Part shown: in pieces, positions 37,536 to 48,409 of the stretch
Layout: every line of letters starts with the position of its first letter
How positions within the stretch are numbered: the stretch's first letter is position 1
DNA from: Corythucha ciliata
Lineage: Eukaryota; Arthropoda; Insecta; Hemiptera; Tingidae
NCBI GenBank assembly: GCA_038030265.1
Contig: CM075942.1
Coordinates: 66,654,926-66,718,925 of the forward strand
Direction of reading: 5' to 3'
DNA length: 64,000 bases
Made by a program: the position numbers and the translations under genes
Notes under the pieces: model-generated
Database searches by the model: none
What the model was told of the DNA's origin: nothing
What the model saw: only the letters and a program-made list of their open reading frames with translations

Positions 37536-40065
37536 CAGTGGCGGCGGAACCGGGGGGGGCAGGGTGGGCGGCCGCCCCCCCCGGAATATAGTCTGGGGGG
37601 GCGTCGCACCCCCCAGGCTTCAATGCCAATCTTCTATCCCGAATACTGCACCCAAAGTTCTTATTCTATCCTTTTCGCTTCTTATTCGAGGACCAAGCGA
37701 CCGTCACTCAGATCGAAAACCCTGGATCATTTGCGAGAAGATGAAAAATAGCAATGCCTAGAACATTCGCCCCCCCCCCCCCAATCTTTCACTTTTCTGC
37801 AGACTTTTTGTTAGGTATATTATTGATTCTTCTTCTACACTTTACCCCTGCCATCTGGCAAAGGAGGGCGATCCACCTATCGGCCACCCTCCCCGGAGAG
37901 GGTTTTAGCCCAAATTTAAGCAATATGAAGCACAGGCGTAGCAAGGGGCGTGCGGCGTGTGCGGTGCGCACCGGGCATCTCTACCCTGGGGGCATCAAAC
38001 CCGCTGTTTTGTTATGCGATCACCGCTACCCAGTGGCGGAACAACACTTGTCCGGGGCCCGGGGCGGAAATCTCTAGGAGGCCCTTTAGTCTCTAATTAA
38101 ACCGTAAATATACTTTTTTGCAGCTTTGAAGTATATATTTTCCTCAATTTTAGCCTCGAAATTGCCTCTAAAGTGCGTTTTCTCAATTTTTTCCGCGAAT
38201 TAGCTCATTTTCTCATTTTTAGCTGCGAATCGGCGCTTTTTACAAGCTCTTACCGTGAAGTTTCCTTAAGAATCCGCAAATTAGGTAGCGTTTAAGTGCT
38301 CTTTCCCAATTTTATCCGCAAATTAGCAATTTTTCTAAATTTAAGCCGTAAATTCGCGCTTTTCTCCATTACAAAAAAAAAACCATTCGTGTTTTTCTCT
38401 ATTTATTACCCTCGAATTAGTGCTTTTTCACAGTTTTAGCCGCTTGAATTAGCGCTTTTTCTCAATTTTATTCCAAAAGTTCCCCAAGAATGTGCAAGTT
38501 GGGGTATTCTCAATTTCAGCTGTGAATTAGCCTTTTTACCCCCAATTTAGCAGTGAATGGGCACATTTTTTAATTTTAGCTGGAAATTATAGCACTTTTT
38601 CTCGATTTTATCTGCAAAATTGAAATGTTTTGTACCTTAGTTGTGAATTAAAGTTTTCCTCCACTTTTAGACGCAAATTCGCGTTTTTCTCTATTTCACG
38701 CCGTGAATTAGCGCTTTTTCTAAATTTTAGTCCCAATGTTGCCCCGAGAATCCTTGAGTTGGCGTTTCTCCCTTTTAGCTGTGAATTTGCGCTTGTTCTA
38801 AATTTTGAAAGTTGCTAAATTGTAGCACTTTATCACAATTTTAGCTGTAAATTAGCGTCTTTTTTTTTCAAGACGACGCGAATTTGCGTTTTTCTCTTTT
38901 TCATCCTTGAATTAGCGCTTTTCTCAGTTTTAGCTGCGTAAATTAGCGCTTTTTCCTAATTTCGCCCCAACAATTCGTGATTTTGCGTTATCTCAATGTC
39001 AGCTGTGAATTAGCTAGCGCTTTTTCTTAATATTAACAGCCATATCAGCAATTTTTCTCAATTTCAGCCGTGAATCAGCGTTTTACTCACTTTTACAAGC
39101 GATTTTAGCCATTCGTTTTCATCTTATCTACTTGAAAATCCCGATTTTTCATCTTCAAGCTATTCAGGGGCCCCCATCCGAACCCCGGATCCGGATTTCT
39201 AGTTATGCCCCTACCTGCATTCCCACACTTTGCTGTTTTATTTGAGTACGAATGATTATCGTTTATTATTTAAAACGAATACTTGCCATATTCTTGTGGC
39301 AAAAAAACAACTAAGAAATCAATAATAGTATATGTATACGCAGGAGCTAAATTCGTGGCTCTAAAACGCCGTAAAATTTGCCGCGGTACATTACATTACA
39401 AGCCCGGCGGGCGAGGCGAGGTAAATCCCCTTCCTACGAGTGATGTACGACTTTTTTCACGCGACAGCAAGGAAATGATAAAACTGACTTTGACAAATTG
39501 ACTACTGACTTCTCGTGTCTTTAGTTTAAGAAGACCTTAAACGAGGTTATAACCCGAGTTCATTTACTCTCCGTACTAGGACGGAAAATATTTTCTGGAC
39601 TAGTACAGAAAATTTCTCGAATGTCACTGTGCGGTAATGGTCAATTTCCCAGACATTTTTGGGTACAGAAAATGACTACTTTCGGAGCATGTCGCTTGAA
39701 AAATACTTTAGTTCCTAGGCATGAAAAGAGACACTTTTGGGACTCATTTGCGGCCGTAAAATTCGGTTTTAGTATCATGTGGGATAAAAATAAAATATTA
39801 TTAGTCAAAAACCTATCAAGAATCAGGCCGTTGTATACCACATTCAAATCATTCCCTAAATGCTGAAAGTTCAAGACTATTGGGCACCTCCATACAATAC
39901 CTTGCCTCCTCTATTTACTTAAAATTGAGAACTACACTACACTTCACCTTCTATTGATGAAAACTAAGGAAGTGATGGTAGTGTAGGGGATGGTGGGGAA
40001 GGGAAGGGGGAAGCGCCTTAATTTTCGCCCCCCCCCCCTGAACCAAAATACTTCCGCCGCCACTG
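37536..40065. mobile_element. Non-autonomous hAT-type transposon with perfect 8-bp TSD
   Basis: The left end CAGTGGCGGCGGAA and the right end TTCCGCCGCCACTG are exact inverted repeats. The perfect direct repeat CTCATGGT flanks the element (37528-37535, 40066-40073). The 2530-bp interior has no transposase. It contains a second element end at 38031 (CAGTGGCGGAACAAC...GGGCCCGGGG), a reverse family A array (38130-39130) and, at 39486-40065, a diverged copy of the non-array part of the 1.9-kb duplication. The element lies 219 bp past the PSMA4 stop codon. Confidence 0.92.
38130..39130 (-). repeat. ~30-bp tandem array, family A (reverse), inside the hAT element
   Basis: Units close to TTTTAGCCGCGAATTAGCG then CTTTTTCTCAA fill the middle of the transposon. 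The array is followed by a GGGGCCCCC...CCGGATTTCTAGTTATGCCCC terminus. Confidence 0.85.
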
Positions 40066-40073
40066 CTCATGGT

Positions 40074-40440
40074 TCTCCAAGGGCGGATTTTTTACGAAGT
40101 ATCGAAGCCCACGACAAAATTCGTGAGAGGTCCCCGAAAACGGGCTAAAGCGAACAAAAATCACAGCGAAACCCCTTTCAATTGATCGCAAATTGTGTTT
40201 AAATTTCCTGATTCCCCCTAGATAGGTACGCGGTTTCGCCCAATTTTAAATGTTGACCTTTTTTTTTTTTGTGCCAAACCCGCCGAGAGGGTCAAGTGGG
40301 GTGATTGTTTCGCAGCCAAAACTCGTCTCATCGCCGAAAAAGGAACGTTTTGCTACGGTCATTGGTTTTTGGACGATTTTCTTTGACTCCAGAGTATCGA
40401 AGTCCAAGAGTGTTGTTCTTGAAGGAAATTTTTTTTTGGT
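40074..40440. other. No gene seen
   Basis: A 145-codon frame (40250-40687) starts here and continues into the array. The second half is repeat-derived and the first half shows no recognisable motif, so I do not call it a gene. Confidence 0.4.
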
Positions 40441-41561
40441 AGGTAGCCCTGGGCTAGAATTGAGAAAAAGTGCTAATTGTAAGAGCGAAATACAATTTCG
40501 AGGATATCTGGTGCCCCGCAGGCAACTTCTTCTTAGAATTGAGAAAAAGCGCTGTGATTGCTATTTAGAAAGCTGGTTCACTACTGAAATTGATTATAGT
40601 AATGTAATAAATAGCAGCTTTATGAGCCCTAAAGCCCTTCTGAGGTCCCAGCTTCTCCAGGCGGATGTTATTGGGAATACGCGCTAATGTGCCGTTCTTG
40701 AGGTACATTACGCGTGTAAAATTGAGAAAAAGCACTAATTCAGGACTATAAAAATTGAGACGGACCGCATGTTTGGGGCTAAAGTTTGGAAAAGGCGCTA
40801 ATGCATGTCAAAAAATAGGAAAAAGCGCTTATTCACAACCAAACTGAGGAAAAATTACAAATTCGCTGCTAAAATTGAGAAAGCCCCCGTTATTTGGGGC
40901 TGAAATTTAGAAAAAGCGCTCATTGGAGGCTAAAATTGGGAAAAAGCGCTCTTTCGTGGGTAAAAAATAGCAAAAAAAAAACACTCACTCGTAACTATAC
41001 AGGCCGAAATAGAGAAAAAAACCTCGTTATCGAAATAACGCTCGTTCACGGCTGAAATTGAGAAAAAGCATCAGATCACGGTTAAAATGAAAAAAAATCG
41101 TTGCAAAAACTGCGAAAGAGCGCTTGTTTACAGCTTAAGTTTAGAAAAAGCGCTCGAGTGTAGCTATAAAAATCAGAAAAAGCGGTGATTCGCAGCTAAA
41201 ATTGAGAAGAAATCTCTCATTCGTGGATACAATGAGAAACACTGCTTATAGTATGGGCTGAAATTGAGAAAAAGCGCTAATTGCGCATGAAAAAACGCTA
41301 CCTCACAATTTGCTACAAAATGAGAAAAGCTCTGAATCGCGGCTAGTAGTTTAAAATAGCGCTCTAACTCACGGTTTACACGACGGAATTTATCACGGCT
41401 TTAACTGAGAAAAGCGCCAATCTGTTGTTCTTTGGGGGGGGGGGAGGGCAGTCTGCGGCTAAAATTGAGAAATAGCGCACTAATTCACGACAAATCTAAT
41501 CACGGCTAAAATTGGGAAAAACCACTCTTGTTTGGCCCTGAAATTGGGAAAAAAGCGCTTG
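40440..41561 (+). repeat. ~30-bp tandem array, family A, left part
   Basis: Forward family A units (GCTAAAATTGAGAAAAAGCGC). The array is interrupted at 41561 by the long-TIR element and resumes at 46077 in the same orientation and in register. Confidence 0.88.
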
Positions 41562-42240
41562 TAGTCTAGTAAAATTATGAAAAATAGGGGAAAGTTTTGG
41601 AGTAGTTTTGAATTTTGGTACTATTAGGTATTTTGGGGTGCTGAACACGAATATGAGGTTTGGTAACAAAAATTTTCAACGGAAGTATGTTTTTCCCCCA
41701 AAAAACTACGAAATTTTGGGAAGTGCCCTGAAGTTTTGAAAATAAGGGCCCAAACACACTTGCGTTTTTTAAACGCGGCGATTAAAAAAACGCGCCCGCG
41801 TGAAAAATGCAACACATAGAATTGTATGAGAACGAACACACCAGCGTCTAAAAAGACGCCGCGTTTAAAAAAACCCAACTTGTTCTATTTTCGACGCGGG
41901 GCGTTTAACGCGCTCTGAAACACAAAGAAATGAATGGCTTTGCACACACATGCGTTCGTCTAGGCGCGTTTTTAGCGGACTTTTCATTTTGGCCCCTAAT
42001 AAAATTGTTTCGGTTGCTTGGTCGTCAACCCCCAGCATCTTCTCGTTCAATCCTTTTGAATCGTTCTTCTGTTGTGTTTTGAACGCTGGGCTCTGAGCTT
42101 GTCTTTCTTGTCATTCTTTTGTGAACGTGTTCAACACGTGGTTTTAACATAATGTCTGGGTCGGACGAAGAAGTTACAACGCGAAATGTTGTTATTGAAA
42201 TTGACAAGTTTATCGTAGAAATCGAGAGAAGACCTGCTCT

Positions 42241-43834
42241 CAGTGGCGGATCTAGGATTTCATCTAGGGAGGGGTTCTACCTTGAATCTCTCTTTTTCTC
42301 TTGAGTTTCAGCCGCAAACTTGTCTCTACAGGAGCCGTGAATCGGTGTTTACTCAATTTTAGCCGTGAATTATAGGATTTTTTTCAACTTCATCCGCGAT
42401 TTATCGTTTTTTCTCTATTTCAGCAGCGAATAAGCGCTTCTTATACTCACGCCCACCACGGCCGTGCATTTTCCCTTTTTTAAGCAGCGAATGAGCTCTT
42501 TATCTAAATTTTAGACGGAAATTAGCGGTTTGCCTCAGTTTTAGCAAAGAGTTAAAGTCCCCCCCTCACTATTCTAGCGTTTTTCTTCACTTCTTAGTCA
42601 TCCGAACTAGCGTTTTTTATTTTTGCTGAGAATTATTTCTGAATTTTAGCTGTGAATTATTCCACCCCTGAACCACCGCTTTTAATCAATTTCAGCTTCA
42701 AGTTGGAGGAATTTCCACATAATCCGTGAATTGGCGTTTTTCTCCATTTAGCTCCGAATGAGCGCTTTATTGTAATATTAGCCGCGAATTAACGCATTTT
42801 CATCATTTCAGCCGGGAATCAGCAGTCAGAGGATCAGTTTTAGTCGTGAACAAGCGGGATGTCCGAATACATCTGTGAATTAGCGTTTTTTTCAATTTTA
42901 GCTTCACATGTCGTGAATTAGCGCTATATCTCATTTTAGCCGCGAATTATATTCCCAATGTTAGCGTTGCATTATTTCTTAATTTTAGCCGCGAATCACC
43001 GCATTCCTCAATCTTAGCTGTAAATTAGCGCATTTTTCTCGAATTGGTCCGCGAATTAGCATCTTTCTCCGTTCAAGCTGACGATGAGCGCTTTTTGCCA
43101 AAATTAGACAGGAGTTTAAAATTTCATTATCATTATTTTAGCTGCAAATGAGCGTTCTACATCAATTTTAGGCGGGAATTAGCGGTTTGTCTCAGTTTTA
43201 GCAGTGAATAAGCGGGTTTTTGATGACATTGTGTCCGTGAATTAGCTTTTTTCTTAATTTTTGCCGCAATGCAAGCGCTTTATCCCAATTTTAGTCGATA
43301 ATTATTTCTCAAGTCACCTGCTAATTATTGCGTTTCCTTAATTTTAGCCATAATGAGCGGCTTAATTTAATTCTAGGCGGAAATTTAGCAAATTTTCTCA
43401 GTTTTAGCCGCGAATTATGTGGTTTTCTCAATTTTAGCTGTGAATCAGCGATTTTTCTCAATTTCAGTCCGAATTTCTGTATTTTTCATACTTTAATTGG
43501 CAAATGAGCGCTTGTTCTCAATATTTGCCGTTAATGAACGCTTTAAAATCTAAAAATCCATATTTTTCATCTTAAAACATTTCAGTGCCCCCCCCCCTCT
43601 CTAAGTGGTCCACCACCATCATCATCGATGCACTGTGGCACTGGCTGTTACATTGTGAACGAGGGTAGATAGAGGGGTGTCATCTTTACAGCTCCCCCTT
43701 TTACAGTATTTTGGTGCGAGAAAAGTTAAATAAATCTCTTATTGGTACGGTGATCAACAAATTATAGCCGACACCATCTTCTTAGGAGGGGGGGGGGTTG
43801 AACCCCCAAAACCCACCCCGTAAATCCGCCACTG
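42241..43834. mobile_element. Non-autonomous hAT-type transposon inside the MADF ORF
   Basis: Ends are CAGTGGCGGATCTAGGAT and ...AAATCCGCCACTG. The flanking 8-bp duplication is CCTGCTCT (42233-42240) versus TCTGCTCT (43835-43842), one mismatch. Removing the element and one duplication rejoins the host frame. Nearly all of the 1594-bp interior is a reverse family A array. Confidence 0.92.
42300..43560 (-). repeat. ~30-bp tandem array, family A (reverse), inside the third hAT element
   Basis: Reverse family A units (TTTTAGCCGCGAATTAGCG) fill the element interior between its G-rich termini. Confidence 0.85.
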
Positions 43835-44499
43835 TCTGCTCTCTTCAACAGAAAAGATGAACATTATAGAAATTTGAAAGACAAAATGTGGGATCAAGCT
43901 GTCTTGACGAGACCCGTTTCACTACTGGAGACTGGACTGGACACGCGATACTTAAAACGCAAGTGTGTTGAGACGGTTTTGGTGACGGGCGGGCGCGTTT
44001 TTTTAATCACCGCGTTTAAAAAACGCAAGTGTGTTTGGGCTCCTGAGCTATGCATTTTGGCTAGAAAACTCCTAATGTTTAATGAAAGAACATTACATTT
44101 CACGTCTTTGAATTTTTTTTTGTACGATCAACCGTTTAGCAGTCACGCTTTGTTATACACAGGAATCTTTCAACCTTCTATTACTTAAATGCACTCAATG
44201 TGACGTTTTCATTGTATGTTGATCTAAATTTAGAATTTAAGATGTAGTAATATGTATGTATATGGGTTGAAGAAATTAGAGGGTACTCGCACTGAAGGTG
44301 CGAGTAGACTTTGAGTTTTATTGGTGGATTTGTGGGGTTCGTCTCGTGGTCTGGAGATGGATGAAGTTGCGGAGCCTTGGGCAGGGGTGGCGGTGAGGCG
44401 GGGCGCTGTAAGCGCGAACACTTATCGTTTTCAGTGTGATTTTACGATTTTTTTTTTTTTTTTTCGCACTATGGCACCGTGTTTCGTAACTTCATATGT

Positions 44500-45190
44500 G
44501 ACTCATTTTTAGAATGTGGAACTCATTTGACTACTGTGAAAAGTCGTGGTATTAAATCGCTTATAGCGGCCAGCATGAAAATCGTTACGGATATGTTAAA
44601 TCTCAGTCCAGAAGCCGAAATACAGTTGGACGAAATTCCTTACAGCTTCGATAAATCGGTTGTCTTCGCTCCACACCCTGAGCCCTGAGGAATGCCGTGA
44701 AATTAGAGAGAAGGTCGAGCAGCAACTTCAGATATTAATGGAACTTGGAGCCCCATCACAGCTATAACATAACCTCGTCAAAATGTTCATCGTTTCTGAG
44801 AGAATGGGCAACTGGTCTCATCATCTTAAAACAGTTGTGTGGCAGATGATTTCGTACTTCCGTGCGACAGGCCACTTTCTGTGCGCTAAATGCGCTCATT
44901 TATATTTACGAGGCATGATAAACTTGGAGCAAGCGATGCCCATCAAAGAAAATGACCAATTTGCAACCCAGGGTTTCTTCACGATTCGACGTGCACCAAA
45001 ATTCTGGTGTGGCACATGGACTGATATGGTCATAGAGCAGTTTATGAAATAATGAATAACATGTACTTAACAGTAAATGAAGAACATGAAAGTGCAAGGT
45101 GGCCTCACCCATGGACGAGAGGGTGTAGGGGAATATGTATTGACAAGGTGGACAATGGGTATGACTTGAGTGCAGCACGTCTCACAATAA
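44500..45190 (+). pseudogene. Remnant of a repeat-associated protein of unknown function
   Basis: Piece one (about 44514-44688) reads ECGTHLTTVKSRGIKSLIAA and continues to DKSVVFAPHPEP before a stop. Piece two (44783-45052) holds SERMGNWSHHLKTV, the YFRATGHFLCAKCAHLYL block and FFTIRRAPKFWCGTWTDM. From memory these blocks resemble a widespread family of uncharacterised, multicopy invertebrate proteins (typical blocks: RxGNWxLHL, AxGHxxYxKSAxLYL, RRSDxFWxGxxxDxxIEQ). Stops and frameshifts break it here. It lies between the arms of the long-TIR element and may be its own gene or passenger. A splice-like acceptor (TTTTTAG|AATGTGG) precedes piece one. Confidence 0.55.
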
Positions 45191-46076
45191 ATTGAAACAT
45201 TCTGAGGTGTTACAATCCATACGTCAGACCTCAGTCTAGCATGTAGCCTTGAAGGACTCAGCCGTCACAAAGAGATCAAAACGATTAGAAAAAGATGCAC
45301 AAATTGTTGATGCAGCACCTCCCATTTCCAAACAACCCGTCTTTGTACTCAATTAGTTCGGGCGTTGTGGCTGACGAACGTATCAAATTTCATGAGGCTT
45401 CAACAATATTGTTGGCGACAACTTCAAAAATGTGAAATTCAAGCGAAAATATCGAGTCCAGTGCGATAAGAATATTTGAAAATAAACTCTGTAAATGGCT
45501 CATTATGTTTCCTAAAAGCTCATTGTACCATTGAAACATCATATTGGGTCAGTATTATAGTGCAATAATTAAGGACCCTTAAGGGACCATTGAGGGTCTT
45601 CCCCCACCACCACCACACGTGATATTACTACCTTGTAAATTCTAAATTTATACCAAAATGCCATTTAAAACGCCGAATTGAGTCAATTTTAGCGAAAGAA
45701 TGCGATTACAGCGTAAAAAAACGAAAAATAGGATTTTTATTTTTATTTTGTCGGACGAGAATCAAGCGTGACGGCTAAACGGGTAATCGTACAAAAAAAC
45801 TTCGAATACGTAAAATGTATGAAATTGAATGCTCTATTATTAAATATAAGGAGTTTTCAAGCCAAAATGCAAAGGTTATGAGTTATTATCAAAATAACAG
45901 GACAACTCCAAAAATTTCGTCGTTGTTGGATAAAAAAACATATTTCCGTCAACAAGTTTTGTTACCAAACCTCAGATTCGTGTTCAGCACCCCAAAATAC
46001 CATATGGTACCAAATTTCAAAACTACTCCAAAACTTTCCGCTATTTCCCTGTAATCCGTCTAATTTTACTGGACTA

Positions 46077-48110
46077 TTGCTCGTGGCTAAAATTGAGAAA
46101 AAGCGCACATTCACGGCCAAAATTCAGAGAGGCCGCTAAACGTGCTCTTGTTGAGGGGCAAGTCCGCGGCTATAAAATCCCGAAGAAAATGGAGAGAACT
46201 TTGCTGAAAAACAGGATAGAGCTCTAAAAGTTTGAAAAAACCGCGAATTCAAGGCTTATACGGAGGCGTTTTCATGGCTAAAATTGAGAGAAAGCGCTAA
46301 TGACCTGTTTTTTTTTTAGGGAGGGGGGAAGCAAGACCGCGGCTAAAATTGAGAAAAAGCGCTCACTCGCGGCTACAAATGAGAATAAGCACTGATCCGC
46401 GACAGATGAGCTGTTGTTTGGGCAATTGCGCAAATGAAATTTGAGAAACAACACTAATATTCATGGCTGAAATTGCGAACAAACAAACCCATCATATTCG
46501 TTGCTAAAATTGAGAAAATTCTCCAATTCGCGGTACGCGGAGGCCTTTTCACGGCTTTAGATAAAACGCTAATGTGCTGCTCTTGGGCAAGTCTGCAGTC
46601 AAAATTGAAGAAAAACCTCAAATTTATGGCTCAAAGTGAAGAAAACTAAAACGATAATTCGCGACTAAAGTTGAGAAAAACGCTAATTCACCGCTAAAAT
46701 CGAGAAAAATCGCTGATTCGCGGCCAAAAAAACACCAATTCGCGGCTTAAAATAAGAAATCGTTAACTCGCAGTTCTGGCTAATGACAAAGAATTTAACT
46801 AATGAATATAAGTGAAAAAATGGCTTCAGTCTTAAAACAAAAAAAAAACGTTAATGAGCGACTAAAATAAAAAAAAAACTAATTCACCGCTAAAATCGCT
46901 GATTCGCGGCCAAAAAAAACACCAATTCGCGGCTTAAAATAAGAAAACGTTAACTCGCAGTTCAGTTGAGATAATGCGCGAATTAAGGGCAAAAAATTGA
47001 GAAAAAGCGTCAGTTCGCGACTTCGGCTGGCAAATTTTGCTGAAGCCGGGAAAAAACCCGCTCATGGATAGCTAAAATTGACTTTAAAAAGCTTTTTAAA
47101 AAATGTTAATTAGCAGCTAGAATTGAGAAAAAGTCTAATTCGCGGCTAAATAAGAGAAAACTCGAATTCGCGGATAAAAATTAAGAAAAGGCGCTAACTA
47201 GTGGCTTAAACTGAGAAAAAGCGCTAAATCATGGCGAAAGAGCCGCGACGTGGGGGGAAAGAGCTCGTTCGCGGCTAAAATTGAGAGAAAGTCATTCCCA
47301 ATTATAAATGTGAAGAAAACTCCAATACATAGTTGCGGCTTAAGTTGCTAGAAAGCATTTATAAGATTGAGAAACATCACTAATTCATCACAATTAAAAT
47401 GAAAATGAGGCTAAATTTGAGAAAACGCGCTTATTGGTGGTTATAAAATTGAGAAAAAGTGGTAATTTGCGGCTAATTTGAGAAGTACACATCGCCAATA
47501 CGCGGCTAATATTGTGAAAGAGTGCTCGTTCAGAGGTAAAATATAGAAAATGCGCTGTCTTGGTTAAACTAATGGGTCGCCCTCCACAGCGTGCTAGGAC
47601 TATTTTCCGTGTTTTGTTCGTCTGTGGTTGTTGTTGTTATTGCTGCTGCTGCTGCTGCTATTGTTGTTGTTGTTGTTCTTAATTTAAATTAAGAATAAAA
47701 GGACATCCTAACAAAAAATCACCAAAAATCAGTGGCGTACGCGCGAAGGGAGCCAAGAAATATAGCGCTAATATGCTGTTCAAGGCCATGACACCAATAG
47801 AGAAAAGCGCTATTTTAGGCTCAAAGTGAAAAGACAAAAACAAAAAAGACTCTAATTCGCGGCTAAAATTGAGAAAAACTCTAAATGGTGAATGAAATTG
47901 AAACAAAACGCCAATTCACAGTTACTGGAGGCTAATTAGGCTAAAATCAAGAAAAAGCGATAGTTTATGGCTAAAAGTGAACAGAAACAAAACTTGTAAT
48001 TCCCGACTAAAATTGAAAACGTATATTCGCGGTTAAGACGGAGAAAAAGCTCTTAATTCACGGCTAAAATTCAGAAACACGTTAATTCGCGGCTAAAACT
48101 GAGAGTCATA
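46077..48110 (+). repeat. ~30-bp tandem array, family A, right part
   Basis: Continues the array of 40.44-41.56 kb. Regular 30-bp spacing is clear around 46660-46730. It contains a CTG/TTG trinucleotide tract (47625-47680). Confidence 0.88.
47625..47680. repeat. TTG/CTG trinucleotide microsatellite
   Basis: GTTGTTGTTGTTATTGCTGC continues as (CTG)n and returns to (TTG)n. It sits within the family A array and is not in a coding frame. Confidence 0.9.
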
Positions 48111-48409
48111 AATCGGAGTACTGGGGGGTCCCTTCTCCCCAGAACGTGAAATAAATCGCTCGGCACGCCGCAAAAAGGCAACTATTTCATAATTTTCAGA
48201 AAGTGTTTTGTTCATTGGAATGGGACCTGGAAGAATGACGATTCATGACGTTTAGACGTACCTACCTACTAAATGTGCCATAACAGCAAGACATTTCTTT
48301 TCAGTCTTACTGTTGAGCACTAAATACATTCAAACGTAATACAAAGAGGCAGTAGTAATTAGCAATTAAGATTTTATAGATCATCTTCTTCAATAATTTA
48401 AAAGGTAAT
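48111..48409 (-). other. NAE1 3' flank
   Basis: The stretch between the NAE1 stop codon and the array is expected to hold the 3' UTR. No canonical minus-strand AATAAA was found. Confidence 0.4.

Larger units (their letters stand above)
42152..43990 (+). pseudogene. MADF-domain ORF fragment split by a hAT insertion
   Basis: The first part (42152-42240) begins MSGSDEEVTTRN and runs to IERRPAL. The frame is broken exactly at the 8-bp target duplication and continues at 43843 with FNRKDEHYRNLKDKMWDQ. Together these read as the N-terminal half of a MADF (Myb/SANT-like) DNA-binding domain, with its usual RPALW/F, HYR and W positions. Past about 43910 the frame drifts into the transposon's right terminus, so the rest of the domain and any C-terminal part are missing. 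This is an inactive remnant. Confidence 0.75.
41746..44042. mobile_element. DNA transposon with ~50-bp TIRs and a MADF ORF (PIF/Harbinger-like?)
   Basis: GCCCAAACACACTTGCG followed by TTTTTTAAACGCGG at the left end is matched by the reverse complement at the right end for about 50 bp. Several AAACGC motifs lie below the termini. The element encodes the start of a MADF-domain protein. PIF/Harbinger elements characteristically carry a Myb/SANT/MADF-like accessory gene, hence the tentative class; no DDE nuclease remains and no clear 3-bp target duplication was found. Subtracting the internal hAT insertion leaves about 0.7 kb, a deletion derivative. Confidence 0.7.
41562..46076. mobile_element. 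Long-TIR DNA transposon, host of nested insertions
   Basis: The left terminus TAGTCTAGTAAAATTA matches the reverse complement of the right terminus at 46076, and inverted similarity continues for about 300 bp (right arm about 45775-46076). The left arm is split by another element (41746-44042): similarity to the right arm resumes at GCATTTTGGCTAGAAAACTC (about 44053) and runs to about 44150. A 3-bp TTG lies on both sides as a possible target duplication. Without the insertion the element is about 2.2 kb and carries remnants of an unfamiliar protein. The superfamily is not assigned. Confidence 0.8.

Noticed and set aside
40250..40687. A 145-codon open frame after the second hAT element
   Set aside because: The second half is translated family A repeat and the first half has no recognisable motif.
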